NCBI GenBank assembly: GCA_020845755.1
Contig: JADLFE010000013.1
Location: 62,001 to 126,000, forward strand
Source: Phycisphaerales bacterium
GTDB taxonomy: Bacteria; Planctomycetota; Phycisphaerae; Phycisphaerales; UBA1924
Reading direction: 5' to 3'
Length of the DNA stretch: 64,000 nucleotides
A model generated the notes under the pieces. It was not told the DNA's origin and made no database searches. It worked only from the letters and a program-made list of their open reading frames with translations. A program made the translations under genes and the position numbers. Of the stretch, positions 1 to 8,780 are shown in pieces (the stretch's first letter is position 1; each line of letters opens with the position of its first letter).

Positions 1-276
1 CGCGGCGAAAAAGTCGATGTCGCGATTCGAGGTCTTCGCCGCATCGGGTCAGATCGGCTGGCGGCGATACTTGAGCGGTGCTTTGCCCTGCTTTCCTCTT
101 ACCGATTCGACATCGAGAACGACAGTGTGAGCGAGTTCCTTGAATCGCTGCCGATCGCGCCGAAGGAAGAGTGGTATCGCCTGGAACAGGAAGCGGAGTC
201 GCTCTATTCCGATTTCTACGAGCGATGGGAGCGGTGCTTCGCGGAGTTTGAGCGAACCGGCGACGGAGGCACGTAG
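1..276 (+). CDS. C-terminal end of an unknown protein (possibly DUF4375/DMP19-like)
   Basis: An open frame enters from the left edge and ends at TAG 274-276, leaving 91 residues. The visible part is helical and acidic, with a segment RGLRRIGSDRLAAILERCF followed by an aromatic, acidic tail (LYSDFYERWERCFAEFE). The pattern of an Ile-Gly-x-x-x-Leu helix followed by an acidic end recalls DUF4375/DMP19 proteins, but this is a weak resemblance judged by eye. The N-terminus is outside the window. It is followed by a 175-base gap before putA, which has its own ribosome binding site. Confidence 0.5.
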   Translation, partial: RGEKVDVAIRGLRRIGSDRLAAILERCFALLSSYRFDIENDSVSEFLESLPIAPKEEWYRLEQEAESLYSDFYERWERCFAEFERTGDGGT

Positions 277-451
277 TGCCCTTCGGTACTGCGGTTGGTT
301 TTCCGTAACTGTCCACTCACGAACACCCTACAACCGGCGATTTCTGGTGCGGCCGAATGCGCGACGTATAGTTCGGCGCTGCCCTCCCGGGGTGTGTTCC
401 GGCCGGGGCGGCGGACGATCCGCTACGAGTCGAGCGAGGAAGGAAGCCGCC

Positions 452-3400
452 ATGTTTTTCCGCAAGAAGCAGGCCCCGGCTGAGAAGGTTGTGATCCCCA
501 CCGGTTCGCCCTCGATCGCTTCGGCCGCCGGCACGGCGGTCCCCGCGGGCCCCGGCGAATCTCGCATCTTTGAATTCGGTTCCGACATGCTCAGGCGGGC
601 GCGCGGGCACAAGACCAGCGTGCTCTCGGCCAAGTTCTACTCCGATGCACTCATGGAATGGTCCATGAAGGACCCGCAGTTCAAGGTGCAGATGTTCCGC
701 TTTGTCGATGCGTTCCCGATGCTGCGCACGCCCGAGGCGATTCTCGATCACCTCAACGATTACCTGAGCCAGCCGGGCGTGACGGTGCCGACCGCGATCG
801 GCGCGGCCCTGAAGGCCGGCGGGATCATGAAGGGCGCCGCGGCCGCCACGATCAGCAAGCAGATCGAGGGCATGGCGTCGAAGTTCATCGCGGGGCGTGA
901 CGCGGCGTCGGCGCTGCCGGGCCTGCGCAGGCTGTGGGATGATGGCATCGCGTTCAGCGTCGACCTGCTGGGCGAGGCGTGCCTGTCCGACGCGGAAGCG
1001 GATGCGTACCGCGACAAGTACCTCGATCTGATTTCGAACCTGCCCGGCGAGGTGGCGAGCTGGCCCTCACAGCCGCGGCTGGAGACCGACCACCTCGGCG
1101 CGATCCCGCGGACCAACGTGTCGGTGAAGATCTCGAGTTTGTCCGCGCGGTGCGATCCCATCGACACCGAGGGATCGATCAACGACCTGATGCGCCGGAT
1201 GGAACCGATCCTGGAGACCGCGCGCGACAAGGGCGTGTTCGTCAACTTTGACATGGAGCACCACGCGCTGAAGGACTTCACAATCGAGTTGTTCATGCGC
1301 TGCTGCCAGCGGATCAATTTCCAGGCGGGCATGGCGATGCAGGCGTATCTGCGCTCTGGCGTCGAGGACGCCAAGCGCGTGTGCGACTGGGCGGTGCGCA
1401 CGGGTCGGATGGTGACGGTGCGCCTGGTGAAGGGCGCGTACTGGGACGCCGAGACGATCAAGTCCGAGCAGGCAGGCTGGCCCTGTCCGGTGTGGGGCAC
1501 CAAGTGGCAGACGGACGCATGCTTTGAGCGCATGGCCAACGTGTTTGTCGAGGCGTGCCCGCGTTCGGCGAGCGCGGGCGGCGTGAAACTGGCGCTGGGG
1601 TCGCACAACGTGCGTTCGATCGCGGCGACGATCGCGGCGATGGAGCAGCGGGGCCTGCCGCACAGCGCGCTGGAACTTCAGATGCTCCACGGCATGGCGG
1701 ACCAGCTCAAGCACGCGGCGGCGGAACTTGGCCTGCGCGTGCGCGAGTACGTGCCGGTGGGCGAGATGATCCCGGGCATGGCGTATTTCGTGCGCCGCCT
1801 GCTTGAAAACACGAGCAACGAGTCGTGGCTCAAGGCCGGATTCATGGACAACGCCGACGCGGGCGCGCTGCTGCGGGCGCCGGGCTCGGCTCAGACGCCG
1901 GGCGCCGCGAAGGTCGACGCGACCGACGTGAAGTCGGGGATGGACCTCCTGGCGCTGGCGCCGGAACGGCACAAACTGTCGCCGGCGATCGAGGGGCTGG
2001 GAAACGGCCGCCCGTTCTTCAATGAGGCGATGCACGACTTCAGCGATGCACGCCAGCACAAGGCGTTCGCCGCGGCGATCGCGGGTGCGACGGTGCCCAA
2101 GATCGTGAGCGACCGCACGCCCGAGCAGGCCAAGGAGATGATCGCGCGGGCGCACGCGGCGTTCCCGGTGTGGCGCGACCTTGACGCGAAAGTGCGGGCA
2201 GACGTGCTGATCCGTGCCGCGGCGTTGATGAGGCAGCAGCGCGACGGCTTGGCGGGCGTGATGATCCGCGAGGCGGGCAAGACATGGCGTGAGGCCGACG
2301 CCGACGTGTGCGAGGCGATCGATTTCTGCGAGTACTACGCGCGCCTGGCCCTGCCGATGTTCTCTCGCTCGCGGCTCGGGCGGTTCATCGGTGAACTTGA
2401 CGAGCAGTGGTATCAGGCACGCGGCGTGGCCGTGGTGATCAGCCCGTGGAACTTCCCGCTGGCGATCTGCTGCGGCATGACGGTGGCGGCCCTCGTGACG
2501 GGCAACACGGTGATCGTGAAGCCCGCCGAGCAGACGCCCGGCATCGCTCACATCATGTTCGATATCCTTCTGTCCGCGATGGAGCAGGCGGGAGTCGAGC
2601 GGAAGCTGGCGAGGGAAGTGCTGCAGTTCTGCCCGGCGCCGGGCGAGACGACGGGCGCGGCCTTGGTGCGCGATCCGCGCGTCGCGCTGATCGCGTTCAC
2701 GGGCTCGAAGTCGGTCGGCCTGGACATCCTTCAGGCCGCGGGCGTGACCCCGGCGGAGCAGGAGCACGTGAAGAAGGTCGTGTGCGAGATGGGCGGCAAG
2801 AACGCGCTCATCATCGACACGTCGGCCGATCTTGACGAGGCGGTGCTGGCGGTGCGTCACTCGGCGTTCGGATTCCAGGGGCAGAAGTGCTCGGCGTGCT
2901 CGCGACTGGTGGTTGTTGACCCCGAGGGCGACGGCGGCCCGGCGATCAAGCACTTCACGCGCCGCCTGGTCGAGGCGACGCGGGCGCTGGTGATCGGCGA
3001 TCCGCTCCTGCCCGGAACGGACATCGGGCCGGTGATCGACGCCGAGAGCAAGGCCAAGATCGAGCGCTACATCGAGATCGGCAAGTCGCAGAGCCGCCTG
3101 GAGCTGGCGCTGCCCGTGCCGCCGGGGCTCGAGGAGCGGATGGGGCGGAGTTATGTCGGCCCGCACATCTTCGGCGGCGTGCGCCCCGAGCACACGATCG
3201 CGAGAGAGGAGATCTTCGGCCCGGTGGTGGCGATCCTGGCGGCCAAGAACTTCGATGAGGCGCTGGAGATCGCCAACGACTGCCCGTACAAGTTGACGGG
3301 CGGCGTGTATTCGCGCATGCCCTCGCACATCGAGCGGGCCAAGCGAGAGTTCCGCGTTGGCAATCTCTACCTGAACCGTGGCATCACGGGCGCTCTGGTG

Positions 3401-3538
3401 GCCCGCCAGCCGTTCGGCGGGTTTGCGATGTCGGGCGTTGGCTCGAAGGCGGGCGGCATGGACTACTTGCTGCAGTTCGTCGAGCCGCGGGCCAGTTGTG
3501 AGAACACGCTGCGTCGCGGGTTCGCGCCGGAGTTGTAG
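452..3538 (+). CDS. putA: Bifunctional proline dehydrogenase / P5C dehydrogenase (PutA type)
   Basis: This 1028-residue protein oxidises proline to glutamate in two steps. The N-terminal half (about residues 60-480) is the FAD-dependent proline dehydrogenase barrel, with MVTVRLVKGAYWDAE and LEWQML-like segments. The C-terminal half (about 540-1010) is an NAD-dependent aldehyde dehydrogenase with ISPWNFPLAI, FTGSKSVG, EMGGKNALIID and the catalytic cysteine C813 in GQKCSACSR. I chose ATG 452 because AGGAAG lies at 441-446; the open frame extends further upstream without support. There is no ribbon-helix-helix DNA-binding domain at the N-terminus, so it is probably not an autorepressor as in enteric PutA. 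No proline transporter is adjacent. Confidence 0.95.
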   Translation: MFFRKKQAPAEKVVIPTGSPSIASAAGTAVPAGPGESRIFEFGSDMLRRARGHKTSVLSAKFYSDALMEWSMKDPQFKVQMFRFVDAFPMLRTPEAILDHLNDYLSQPGVTVPTAIGAALKAGGIMKGAAAATISKQIEGMASKFIAGRDAASALPGLRRLWDDGIAFSVDLLGEACLSDAEADAYRDKYLDLISNLPGEVASWPSQPRLETDHLGAIPRTNVSVKISSLSARCDPIDTEGSINDLMRRMEPILETARDKGVFVNFDMEHHALKDFTIELFMRCCQRINFQAGMAMQAYLRSGVEDAKRVCDWAVRTGRMVTVRLVKGAYWDAETIKSEQAGWPCPVWGTKWQTDACFERMANVFVEACPRSASAGGVKLALGSHNVRSIAATIAAMEQRGLPHSALELQMLHGMADQLKHAAAELGLRVREYVPVGEMIPGMAYFVRRLLENTSNESWLKAGFMDNADAGALLRAPGSAQTPGAAKVDATDVKSGMDLLALAPERHKLSPAIEGLGNGRPFFNEAMHDFSDARQHKAFAAAIAGATVPKIVSDRTPEQAKEMIARAHAAFPVWRDLDAKVRADVLIRAAALMRQQRDGLAGVMIREAGKTWREADADVCEAIDFCEYYARLALPMFSRSRLGRFIGELDEQWYQARGVAVVISPWNFPLAICCGMTVAALVTGNTVIVKPAEQTPGIAHIMFDILLSAMEQAGVERKLAREVLQFCPAPGETTGAALVRDPRVALIAFTGSKSVGLDILQAAGVTPAEQEHVKKVVCEMGGKNALIIDTSADLDEAVLAVRHSAFGFQGQKCSACSRLVVVDPEGDGGPAIKHFTRRLVEATRALVIGDPLLPGTDIGPVIDAESKAKIERYIEIGKSQSRLELALPVPPGLEERMGRSYVGPHIFGGVRPEHTIAREEIFGPVVAILAAKNFDEALEIANDCPYKLTGGVYSRMPSHIERAKREFRVGNLYLNRGITGALVARQPFGGFAMSGVGSKAGGMDYLLQFVEPRASCENTLRRGFAPEL

Positions 3539-3705
3539 AAAGGTCACGCCAATCCAAAGTGAAGCCGCATGAGTCGTGTGTCGCAGGGCGTGCGAGGTTG
3601 CGCTCGGTGGCTTCGCGCTGCGATTCGGAGGACGTCCGCGGTGGCTCGCGGAAGGCCGCAGCCATCCTGCCGGCGTGGAACGGGCTTCGTCGGTTGATTG
3701 TCGAA

Positions 3706-3777
3706 AGCGGGCGACGGGATTTGAACCCGCGACATTCAGCTTGGAAGGCTGACGCTCTACCACTGAGCTACACCCGC
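3706..3777 (-). tRNA. tRNA-Gly (anticodon TCC)
   Basis: Read on the minus strand this folds as a 72-base cloverleaf. The acceptor arm GCGGGTG pairs with CGCCCGC (one G-T wobble), the D arm contains AGTGGTAGAGC, the anticodon loop is CTTCCAA (anticodon TCC, glycine), and the T arm contains GGTTCAAATCC. The discriminator base is T, the usual base for bacterial tRNA-Gly. CCA is not encoded; the following bases are TTC. It sits alone between two plus-strand genes. Confidence 0.95.
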
Positions 3778-4011
3778 GTTGATCAATGATAGACGAGGTG
3801 GACAAGCACGGGGGATTCTCGGACGGACGGGAAATTCAGGGTGGTCCGTGAAGGTCGTGGGGGCGGCCGGTGGGTTATCGTCGCCGATGGCCGGATAGGT
3901 GTTGCGTCTTGACGACCGAAAACCGGCGGTGGGGCGCCGATCCTGCGCGGGCGGGCTTCCGTAAACCGATGATTGACGGGAGTTTGTGCGCGCCCGCCAC
4001 CGGAGCTATGG

Positions 4012-4758
4012 ATGACCTCACACGCCACGCATTGCTTCAATTCCGTGGCCGACGCCGCCGTACACGCGGCGCGCGGCAAGGCCGCTGTGCTATGGCTGGC
4101 CGCGACGTTTGCGGCGGCTGGGGTGGCGTGGTTTGTGCCGCGGGTGAGCGGCGTGGCGATGACGCTCAATCTCATGGGCCTCATTCTCGCGGGTGTGATC
4201 GTGGGAGCACGCGGCATCGCGATGCGCGGGCTGACAGTGATGACGGCGCTGCTGGTGCTCGGGGCGGCTTCGTTCGGGAGTTGGGCGCCGAGGTTGTACG
4301 GGCTGATCGACACATCGTTGGCGGACCAGTTGGCGGTCGCGACGGGCATTGATGTGATCGCGTCGCAGGCCGCGGCGGTGCCGATCGCGATCCTGGCCGC
4401 GGGCACGGCGACGGCGGTTGCGTTGTTCCTGGGCACGGGGTCAGCGGCGGTCATCGCGACGGCCTTCGCGGCGACGGTGGCTTCGGCGAGCGCGCCGTTC
4501 CTCCCGCTCGAATCGGACCTGTCGCTGGCGATCGCGGGCGCGGTGTGGACGTCGGCGGTCGCGACCGCGTTGTGTCGCTGGGGTGTGCAGATGGCAAAGC
4601 GTGCCAGCGGCGCGTGCTGCCCCTCGTGCGGGTATGACGTGCGGGGCTTGACGAGCCCGGTGTGCCCGCACTGCAGCAAGCCGATCGTGGTCGCGTGTCC
4701 GTTCAATTCGCGAGAGGACCGGATTGATCAGGGGCTGCCGCTGCGCAGGGTGGGGTAA
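4012..4758 (+). CDS. Membrane protein with C-terminal zinc ribbon, unknown function
   Basis: This 248-residue protein has about five or six hydrophobic segments (about residues 20-190), then a C-terminal zinc ribbon: CCPSCGYDVRGL followed by VCPHC, giving two Cys-x2-Cys knuckles. This CxxCGYDxRGL ribbon on a membrane anchor is common in planctomycete proteins of unknown role. I chose ATG 4012 because CGGAG lies at 4001-4005, seven bases upstream; an earlier in-frame ATG at 3973 lacks a good ribosome binding site. The gene is flanked by the tRNA and by a convergent minus-strand gene. The ribbon probably binds zinc; no enzymatic motif is visible. Confidence 0.75.
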   Translation: MTSHATHCFNSVADAAVHAARGKAAVLWLAATFAAAGVAWFVPRVSGVAMTLNLMGLILAGVIVGARGIAMRGLTVMTALLVLGAASFGSWAPRLYGLIDTSLADQLAVATGIDVIASQAAAVPIAILAAGTATAVALFLGTGSAAVIATAFAATVASASAPFLPLESDLSLAIAGAVWTSAVATALCRWGVQMAKRASGACCPSCGYDVRGLTSPVCPHCSKPIVVACPFNSREDRIDQGLPLRRVG

Positions 4759-4810
4759 GCACGCGCGGGGCGCTGCGTACGCGTGGGGCGAGCAGCCGAT
4801 TGACGCGCGG

Positions 4811-5473
4811 CTACCTTCGCATCCGTTCAGGGATGTACTCGTGCAGTTCGAGCGGGAGGTTCTTGATGCCGCGGCGTGCGGCCTTTGAGACGGCGTACTC
4901 GAGCGATCGCTTCACGCGTGTACGCACCTTGTCGGTGACCTCCAGCCCGTTCTCTTCCATCGCGCGCAGCGAGAACATCCAGGCGTGATATTCCTCGAGG
5001 CAGCGGGGCTTGTACTTGCCAAGACCGATCGCGTGGTGCCCGATTTCGTGCAGAAAGATCGCCATGGAGAGCGGGCTGCGCGGGCGGGGCGATTCGATCA
5101 GGCGTTTGCGCGTCCCGTCGCGGTACTCGATTTCGTACGCGACACCCGACATGCTCTTGCGCCAGCGGCGTACCTTCACACCGTAGCGCACGACCATCTC
5201 GGCGATAACGCGGTCATGTCTGTCCGCGGCGGTTTCGCGCCTGGGTCGGCGCGCGGCGCGGGTCGACGATGTCGCGGATTCGGGCGTCGGCGGTTTGGCC
5301 TTCGGGACGGTCGCGGTTGTTTTGATCTGGCTTGTCTGCGGCGGTTTGCGGCGAGTCGCCGGGCGGCGTTTGGGATTGTGGCCCGGTGCTGGCGTGATCT
5401 CGCGGGAGCGCGAGCCGCCGGCGAGCTTGCGCAGCCCTTCGACGATGGGCTTGGCGAGCCAATCCCAGAGCAT
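4811..5473 (-). CDS. HEIGH-motif putative zinc metallopeptidase-like protein
   Basis: This 220-residue soluble protein has a Lys/Arg/Pro/Thr-rich, probably disordered region (about residues 20-85) and then a compact domain. Within it, LHEIGHHAIG places H142, E143 and H146 as an HExxH zinc site, and E160/E161 in CLEEYHAW could supply a third ligand, the layout of a gluzincin-type fold. The ATG at 5471-5473 overlaps the fmt stop as TGATG, so translation is probably coupled to fmt. An upstream in-frame start at 5500 is possible but would lie inside fmt. I do not recognise the family; protease activity is inference from the motif. Confidence 0.7.
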   Translation of the reverse strand: MLWDWLAKPIVEGLRKLAGGSRSREITPAPGHNPKRRPATRRKPPQTSQIKTTATVPKAKPPTPESATSSTRAARRPRRETAADRHDRVIAEMVVRYGVKVRRWRKSMSGVAYEIEYRDGTRKRLIESPRPRSPLSMAIFLHEIGHHAIGLGKYKPRCLEEYHAWMFSLRAMEENGLEVTDKVRTRVKRSLEYAVSKAARRGIKNLPLELHEYIPERMRR

Positions 5474-6417
5474 CAATTGCACGCCGCTCTCCCGATCCAC
5501 CGTTCACCCCGCTCGGGTCGATTTCCTCGCGCGAACTCGTCCCAGGCCATCATGCGCTTGCCCGCAGGCTGGAGTTCGATGACCCGCAGGGAGCCCTGGC
5601 CGCTCGCGATCACGCCACGATCCGCGTCGATCAGCGTTCCCACGTCCTGTTGTTGGTGATGGGTGTCGAGCACTTCCACGCGGCCGAGTTTGATCGGATG
5701 GTCCGGCTTTGCTTCACGCATCACGGTAACGCCCGGCCAAGGTGTCAGTCCGTGGACACGCCGGCGGCAGGCCTCGGCGGACGCGGTGAAATCGACCCAG
5801 CCGTCGCTCTTGGAGAGCTTGGGCGCGACGGTGACGAGCGACTCGTCCTGCGGCTCGCTGTGTTCCTCGCCGTGCGAGCGCTGCTCGAGCACGCGACGAA
5901 CGAGGGCGACACCGTCAACGGCCAAGAGGTCGTGCAACTCGCCTGCGGTCTGTTGGGGCTCGATCGGACGCTTGTCCTGGGCGAGCACGAGCCCGGCGTC
6001 CATGCGCTCGGCGAGGGTGATGATCGAATTGCCGGTAGCGGCATCTCCGGCGAGGATTGCGGCGTTGATCGGTGCGGCGCCGCGCCAGCGGGGCAGGCGG
6101 CTGGCGTGGAGATTGATGGAAAAGACGCCGTCGAGCAGCGCCTTTCCAAGTTTCTGTCCGAACGCGATGACGACCCATGCGTCGGCGTTGAGTGAGCGAA
6201 TCGCACCGGCGACGTCTGGCGTGTTGATCTTCTCGGGTTTCCAGATGGGGACGCCAAGGGTGCTGGCGAATTCGCCGATGGGAGTCGGCTTGAGTTGTCC
6301 GCCGCGGCCGGCGGGGCGGTCGGGCTGGGTGACGACGCCAACGACGGTGTGCTCGCGGGCGAGCGCTTGCAGCGTCGGCAGGCCGAATTCACCAGAGCCG
6401 AGGAAGACGATCTTCAT
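5473..6417 (-). CDS. fmt: Methionyl-tRNA formyltransferase
   Basis: This 314-residue enzyme formylates the initiator Met-tRNA using 10-formyl-tetrahydrofolate. The sequence shows FLGSGEFGLPTL at the N-terminus, the catalytic region INLHASRLPRWRGAAP (Asn and His), GDAATGNSIITLAERMDAG with the partner Asp region, and the C-terminal tRNA-binding domain starting near VDFTASAEACRRRVHGLTPWPG. Length is typical for the family. It lies 51 bases downstream of def on the same strand, the classic def-fmt arrangement, and its stop overlaps the start of the following HEIGH-motif gene. Confidence 0.97.
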   Translation of the reverse strand: MKIVFLGSGEFGLPTLQALAREHTVVGVVTQPDRPAGRGGQLKPTPIGEFASTLGVPIWKPEKINTPDVAGAIRSLNADAWVVIAFGQKLGKALLDGVFSINLHASRLPRWRGAAPINAAILAGDAATGNSIITLAERMDAGLVLAQDKRPIEPQQTAGELHDLLAVDGVALVRRVLEQRSHGEEHSEPQDESLVTVAPKLSKSDGWVDFTASAEACRRRVHGLTPWPGVTVMREAKPDHPIKLGRVEVLDTHHQQQDVGTLIDADRGVIASGQGSLRVIELQPAGKRMMAWDEFARGNRPERGERWIGRAACN

Positions 6418-6468
6418 GCGTGGCTTTCATCCGTGGCGCCGGACGCACTGGTTCGCGGGTGGCAAGGG

Positions 6469-7023
6469 CTAGCGGGCGGAGGCTTCGAGGTCCTTGATCG
6501 CCGCTTTATTGGACATGCGTGAGAGCGGGGTCATGCGATCGATGATGAGCACGCCGTCGAGGTGGTCGTTCTCGTGCTGCCAGCAGCGGGCGAGGAGACC
6601 GGTGGCGTTCTGGGTGAATTCCTTGCCGTCCAGGCCGATGGCGCGGATGGTGGCGACTTCGGGGCGAAGGACGTCGCCCCGGATATCGGGGAGGGAGAGG
6701 CAGCCCTCCTCGTGGGTGATCAGCTTGCCGATCAGGCCGGTGAGGGTTGGATTGATGTAGACGGTGGGGGCCTTGGTGGCGGAGACGGGATCGCCGGAGG
6801 CCGAGCGTTCCTCGCCTTCGGGGACGTGGACGACAAACAGACGCCAAGGCAGGCCGACCTGGGGGGCGGCCAGGCCAATCCCCTCGGCCTGATGCATGAG
6901 TTCGATCATCCGGCGGGCGACGGCCCGGACCTCGTCGGTCACTTCGGCGACGGGGACGGCCTTCTTTCGCAGCACCGGCGCCGGATACGACACGATCTGC
7001 AAACTGGAAGGATCAATCGGCAT
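6469..7023 (-). CDS. def: Peptide deformylase
   Basis: This 184-residue metalloenzyme removes the formyl group from nascent proteins. All three family motifs are present: GIGLAAPQVG (residues 48-57), EGCLS with the metal ligand C108, and HENDH with metal ligands H150 and H154 and catalytic E151. I chose ATG 7021-7023, which gives MPIDPSSLQIVSYPAPVLR, a normal family N-terminus; a longer frame to 7140 would run into the divergent regulatory region. It heads the def-fmt-HEIGH operon and diverges from the large repeat protein gene. Confidence 0.97.
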   Translation of the reverse strand: MPIDPSSLQIVSYPAPVLRKKAVPVAEVTDEVRAVARRMIELMHQAEGIGLAAPQVGLPWRLFVVHVPEGEERSASGDPVSATKAPTVYINPTLTGLIGKLITHEEGCLSLPDIRGDVLRPEVATIRAIGLDGKEFTQNATGLLARCWQHENDHLDGVLIIDRMTPLSRMSNKAAIKDLEASAR

Positions 7024-7043
7024 TAAGGGATCGTAGAACCGAC

Positions 7044-7078
7044 CGGGCGAAATCCCAACCCGGGGCTGATTTCGCCCG
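7044..7078. promoter_or_regulatory. Perfect 11-bp inverted repeat between def and the divergent repeat-protein gene
   Basis: CGGGCGAAATC (7044-7054) and its exact reverse complement GATTTCGCCCG (7068-7078) are separated by 13 bases. They sit in the 122-base intergenic region between two divergent starts (7023 minus, 7146 plus), so an operator serving one or both genes, or a leader hairpin, are the two likely roles. No T-tract follows, so a terminator is unlikely. Confidence 0.55.
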
Positions 7079-7145
7079 TAGAATGCTGGCCGCGCGGGGG
7101 GCGCCCCCGGCCTCATCAACCCACCCTCCAAGAGGACCACCGACC

Positions 7146-8636
7146 TTGGCGATATTCAGTTGGCGAAAGTCTGGCGACGACGAGCAGTCCAAGCAGGGCG
7201 AGGACAAGGCCAAACTCACGTTCTCACCCGAGGCGGCGGCCAAGTTCTTTGACCGCGCACGCACCGTTGGCGAGACCGGACAAAACGAATACGCGTTGCA
7301 ATTGTGGCTCAGTGGTCTTCGCCACGACCCCGGCGCGATGCCCGGGATCGATGGCTTGTTCAGGACCGCTGCCCGGTATCTCGACAGCGACGAGGGCCGC
7401 AAGGGAACGCCCAAGGACGTGGTGAAGTCGATTGTTGGTAAGACAGAGGTCGACAAGTACCTGATGTCGCTGCTGGAATGGGGGATGCGGCCCGCCGAGG
7501 CCGCGTACGCTGTCAAGGCGTTTGAGACAGCGTCGGGCCTGGGACTCACCGAGGTGACGGGCTGGATCGGTGACCGGGCGTTCCCGGCGGCGCTGCGCGA
7601 CAAGAAGCCGCGGAAGGACTGGTTCCTGAAACTGATGGAGGGGTTCGAAAAGGTCGGGTCCTTCGACAAGGCCGTGGCCGCGGGCGAGGCGGCATACAAG
7701 GTCGATCCGACCGACGGCGAACTCGGGACAAAGGTCAAAAATCTGGCGGCCCAGATGACGATGTCGCGCGGCGGATATGAAAAGACCGGGCAGGCCGGGG
7801 GATTCCGCGCCAACATCCGCGATGCGGAGAAGCAGCGTCAACTCGACGAGGCGGATCGCATCGTGAAGTCCGCGGATTCGATCGATCGCCTCCTGGCGTC
7901 GGCCGAGGACGAATTCGCCAAACGCCCCGACGACCTCCCGACGATCAACACGCTGATCAAGCGGTTGTTGGAGCGGGGGCGTCCGGAGGACGAGGCGAGG
8001 GCGATGGAGATCTGCCTGCACACCTTCGAAAAGACCAAGCAGTTCCGGTTTCGCCAGGGCTGGGGCGAGATCAAGATGCGTCAGGAGCGCCGGAAGGTCG
8101 TTGCGTTGCGTCAGCAACTCGATGCGTCGCCGGGCGACGAGTCGCTCAAGGCCAAGGTCGCCACGGCGGAGAAGTCGTTCGGCGAGGCGGATCTCGAGGA
8201 GTACCGCGCCCGGGTCGAGAACTATCCGACGGACCTGACGCTGAAGTTTGAACTTGGCAAACGGTACTTCAACCTCGGGCACTACGACGAATCGATCGCG
8301 TGCTTCCAGGAGTCGCAGCACGACGCCAAGAACAAGGCCGAATCCCTCGCGTTCATGGCCAACGCGTTCGCGAAGATGGACTGGCTGGATGAATCGATCG
8401 CGACGTTCCGATCGGCCCTTGAAATCAAGGACCTGGTCAACGACGTGCTGCTGGATATCCGCTATGGGTTGATGTTGGCGCTGCAGGCCAAGGCGGAACG
8501 CGACAAGGAACTGACCGTGGCGGAGGAGGCCGACAAGGTCGCGTCGAGCATCGCGATGCAGCAGATCAGTTACCGCGATATCCGCGCACGGCGTGTGGCG
8601 ATCAAGGAACTCATCACCAGGATCAAGGCCGGGTAG
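7146..8636 (+). CDS. TPR-like helical-repeat protein, unknown function
   Basis: This 496-residue protein is alpha-helical and charged, with tetratricopeptide-like repeats. The clearest are near residues 35-60 (AAKFFDRARTVGETGQNEYALQ) and 360-430 (FELGKRYFNLGHYDESIACF, then AESLAFMANAFAKMDWLDESI). There is no signal peptide or membrane segment, so it should be cytoplasmic. I chose TTG 7146 because AGAGGA lies at 7131-7136, nine bases upstream; an ATG at 7083 in frame has no such site and overlaps the inverted repeat region. It is transcribed away from def. Its role is probably as a scaffold or in protein-protein contact; nothing more specific can be read. Confidence 0.8.
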   Translation: MAIFSWRKSGDDEQSKQGEDKAKLTFSPEAAAKFFDRARTVGETGQNEYALQLWLSGLRHDPGAMPGIDGLFRTAARYLDSDEGRKGTPKDVVKSIVGKTEVDKYLMSLLEWGMRPAEAAYAVKAFETASGLGLTEVTGWIGDRAFPAALRDKKPRKDWFLKLMEGFEKVGSFDKAVAAGEAAYKVDPTDGELGTKVKNLAAQMTMSRGGYEKTGQAGGFRANIRDAEKQRQLDEADRIVKSADSIDRLLASAEDEFAKRPDDLPTINTLIKRLLERGRPEDEARAMEICLHTFEKTKQFRFRQGWGEIKMRQERRKVVALRQQLDASPGDESLKAKVATAEKSFGEADLEEYRARVENYPTDLTLKFELGKRYFNLGHYDESIACFQESQHDAKNKAESLAFMANAFAKMDWLDESIATFRSALEIKDLVNDVLLDIRYGLMLALQAKAERDKELTVAEEADKVASSIAMQQISYRDIRARRVAIKELITRIKAG

Positions 8637-8780
8637 GCGTGCCTTGTTGGCGCATGCGCGGCCGGATAGCCGATGCCCGAGTCGGGCGGTCGCCGAAAGT
8701 TATGGTGTACATTTCGTCCTTTGTCGCCGTGGTTTTTCACTGTCGTGCTGATTCGCAGTCCCGCACTTTCCTCGAATATC

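Noticed and set aside
140-451. Upstream extension of PutA
   Set aside because: Overlaps the preceding gene; ATG 452 has a ribosome binding site and starts the plausible protein.
1067-3805. Long open frame of 912 codons on the minus strand opposite putA
   Set aside because: Low-complexity Arg/His/Ala-rich translation typical of an antisense frame in a GC-rich coding region; no motif and no ribosome binding site.
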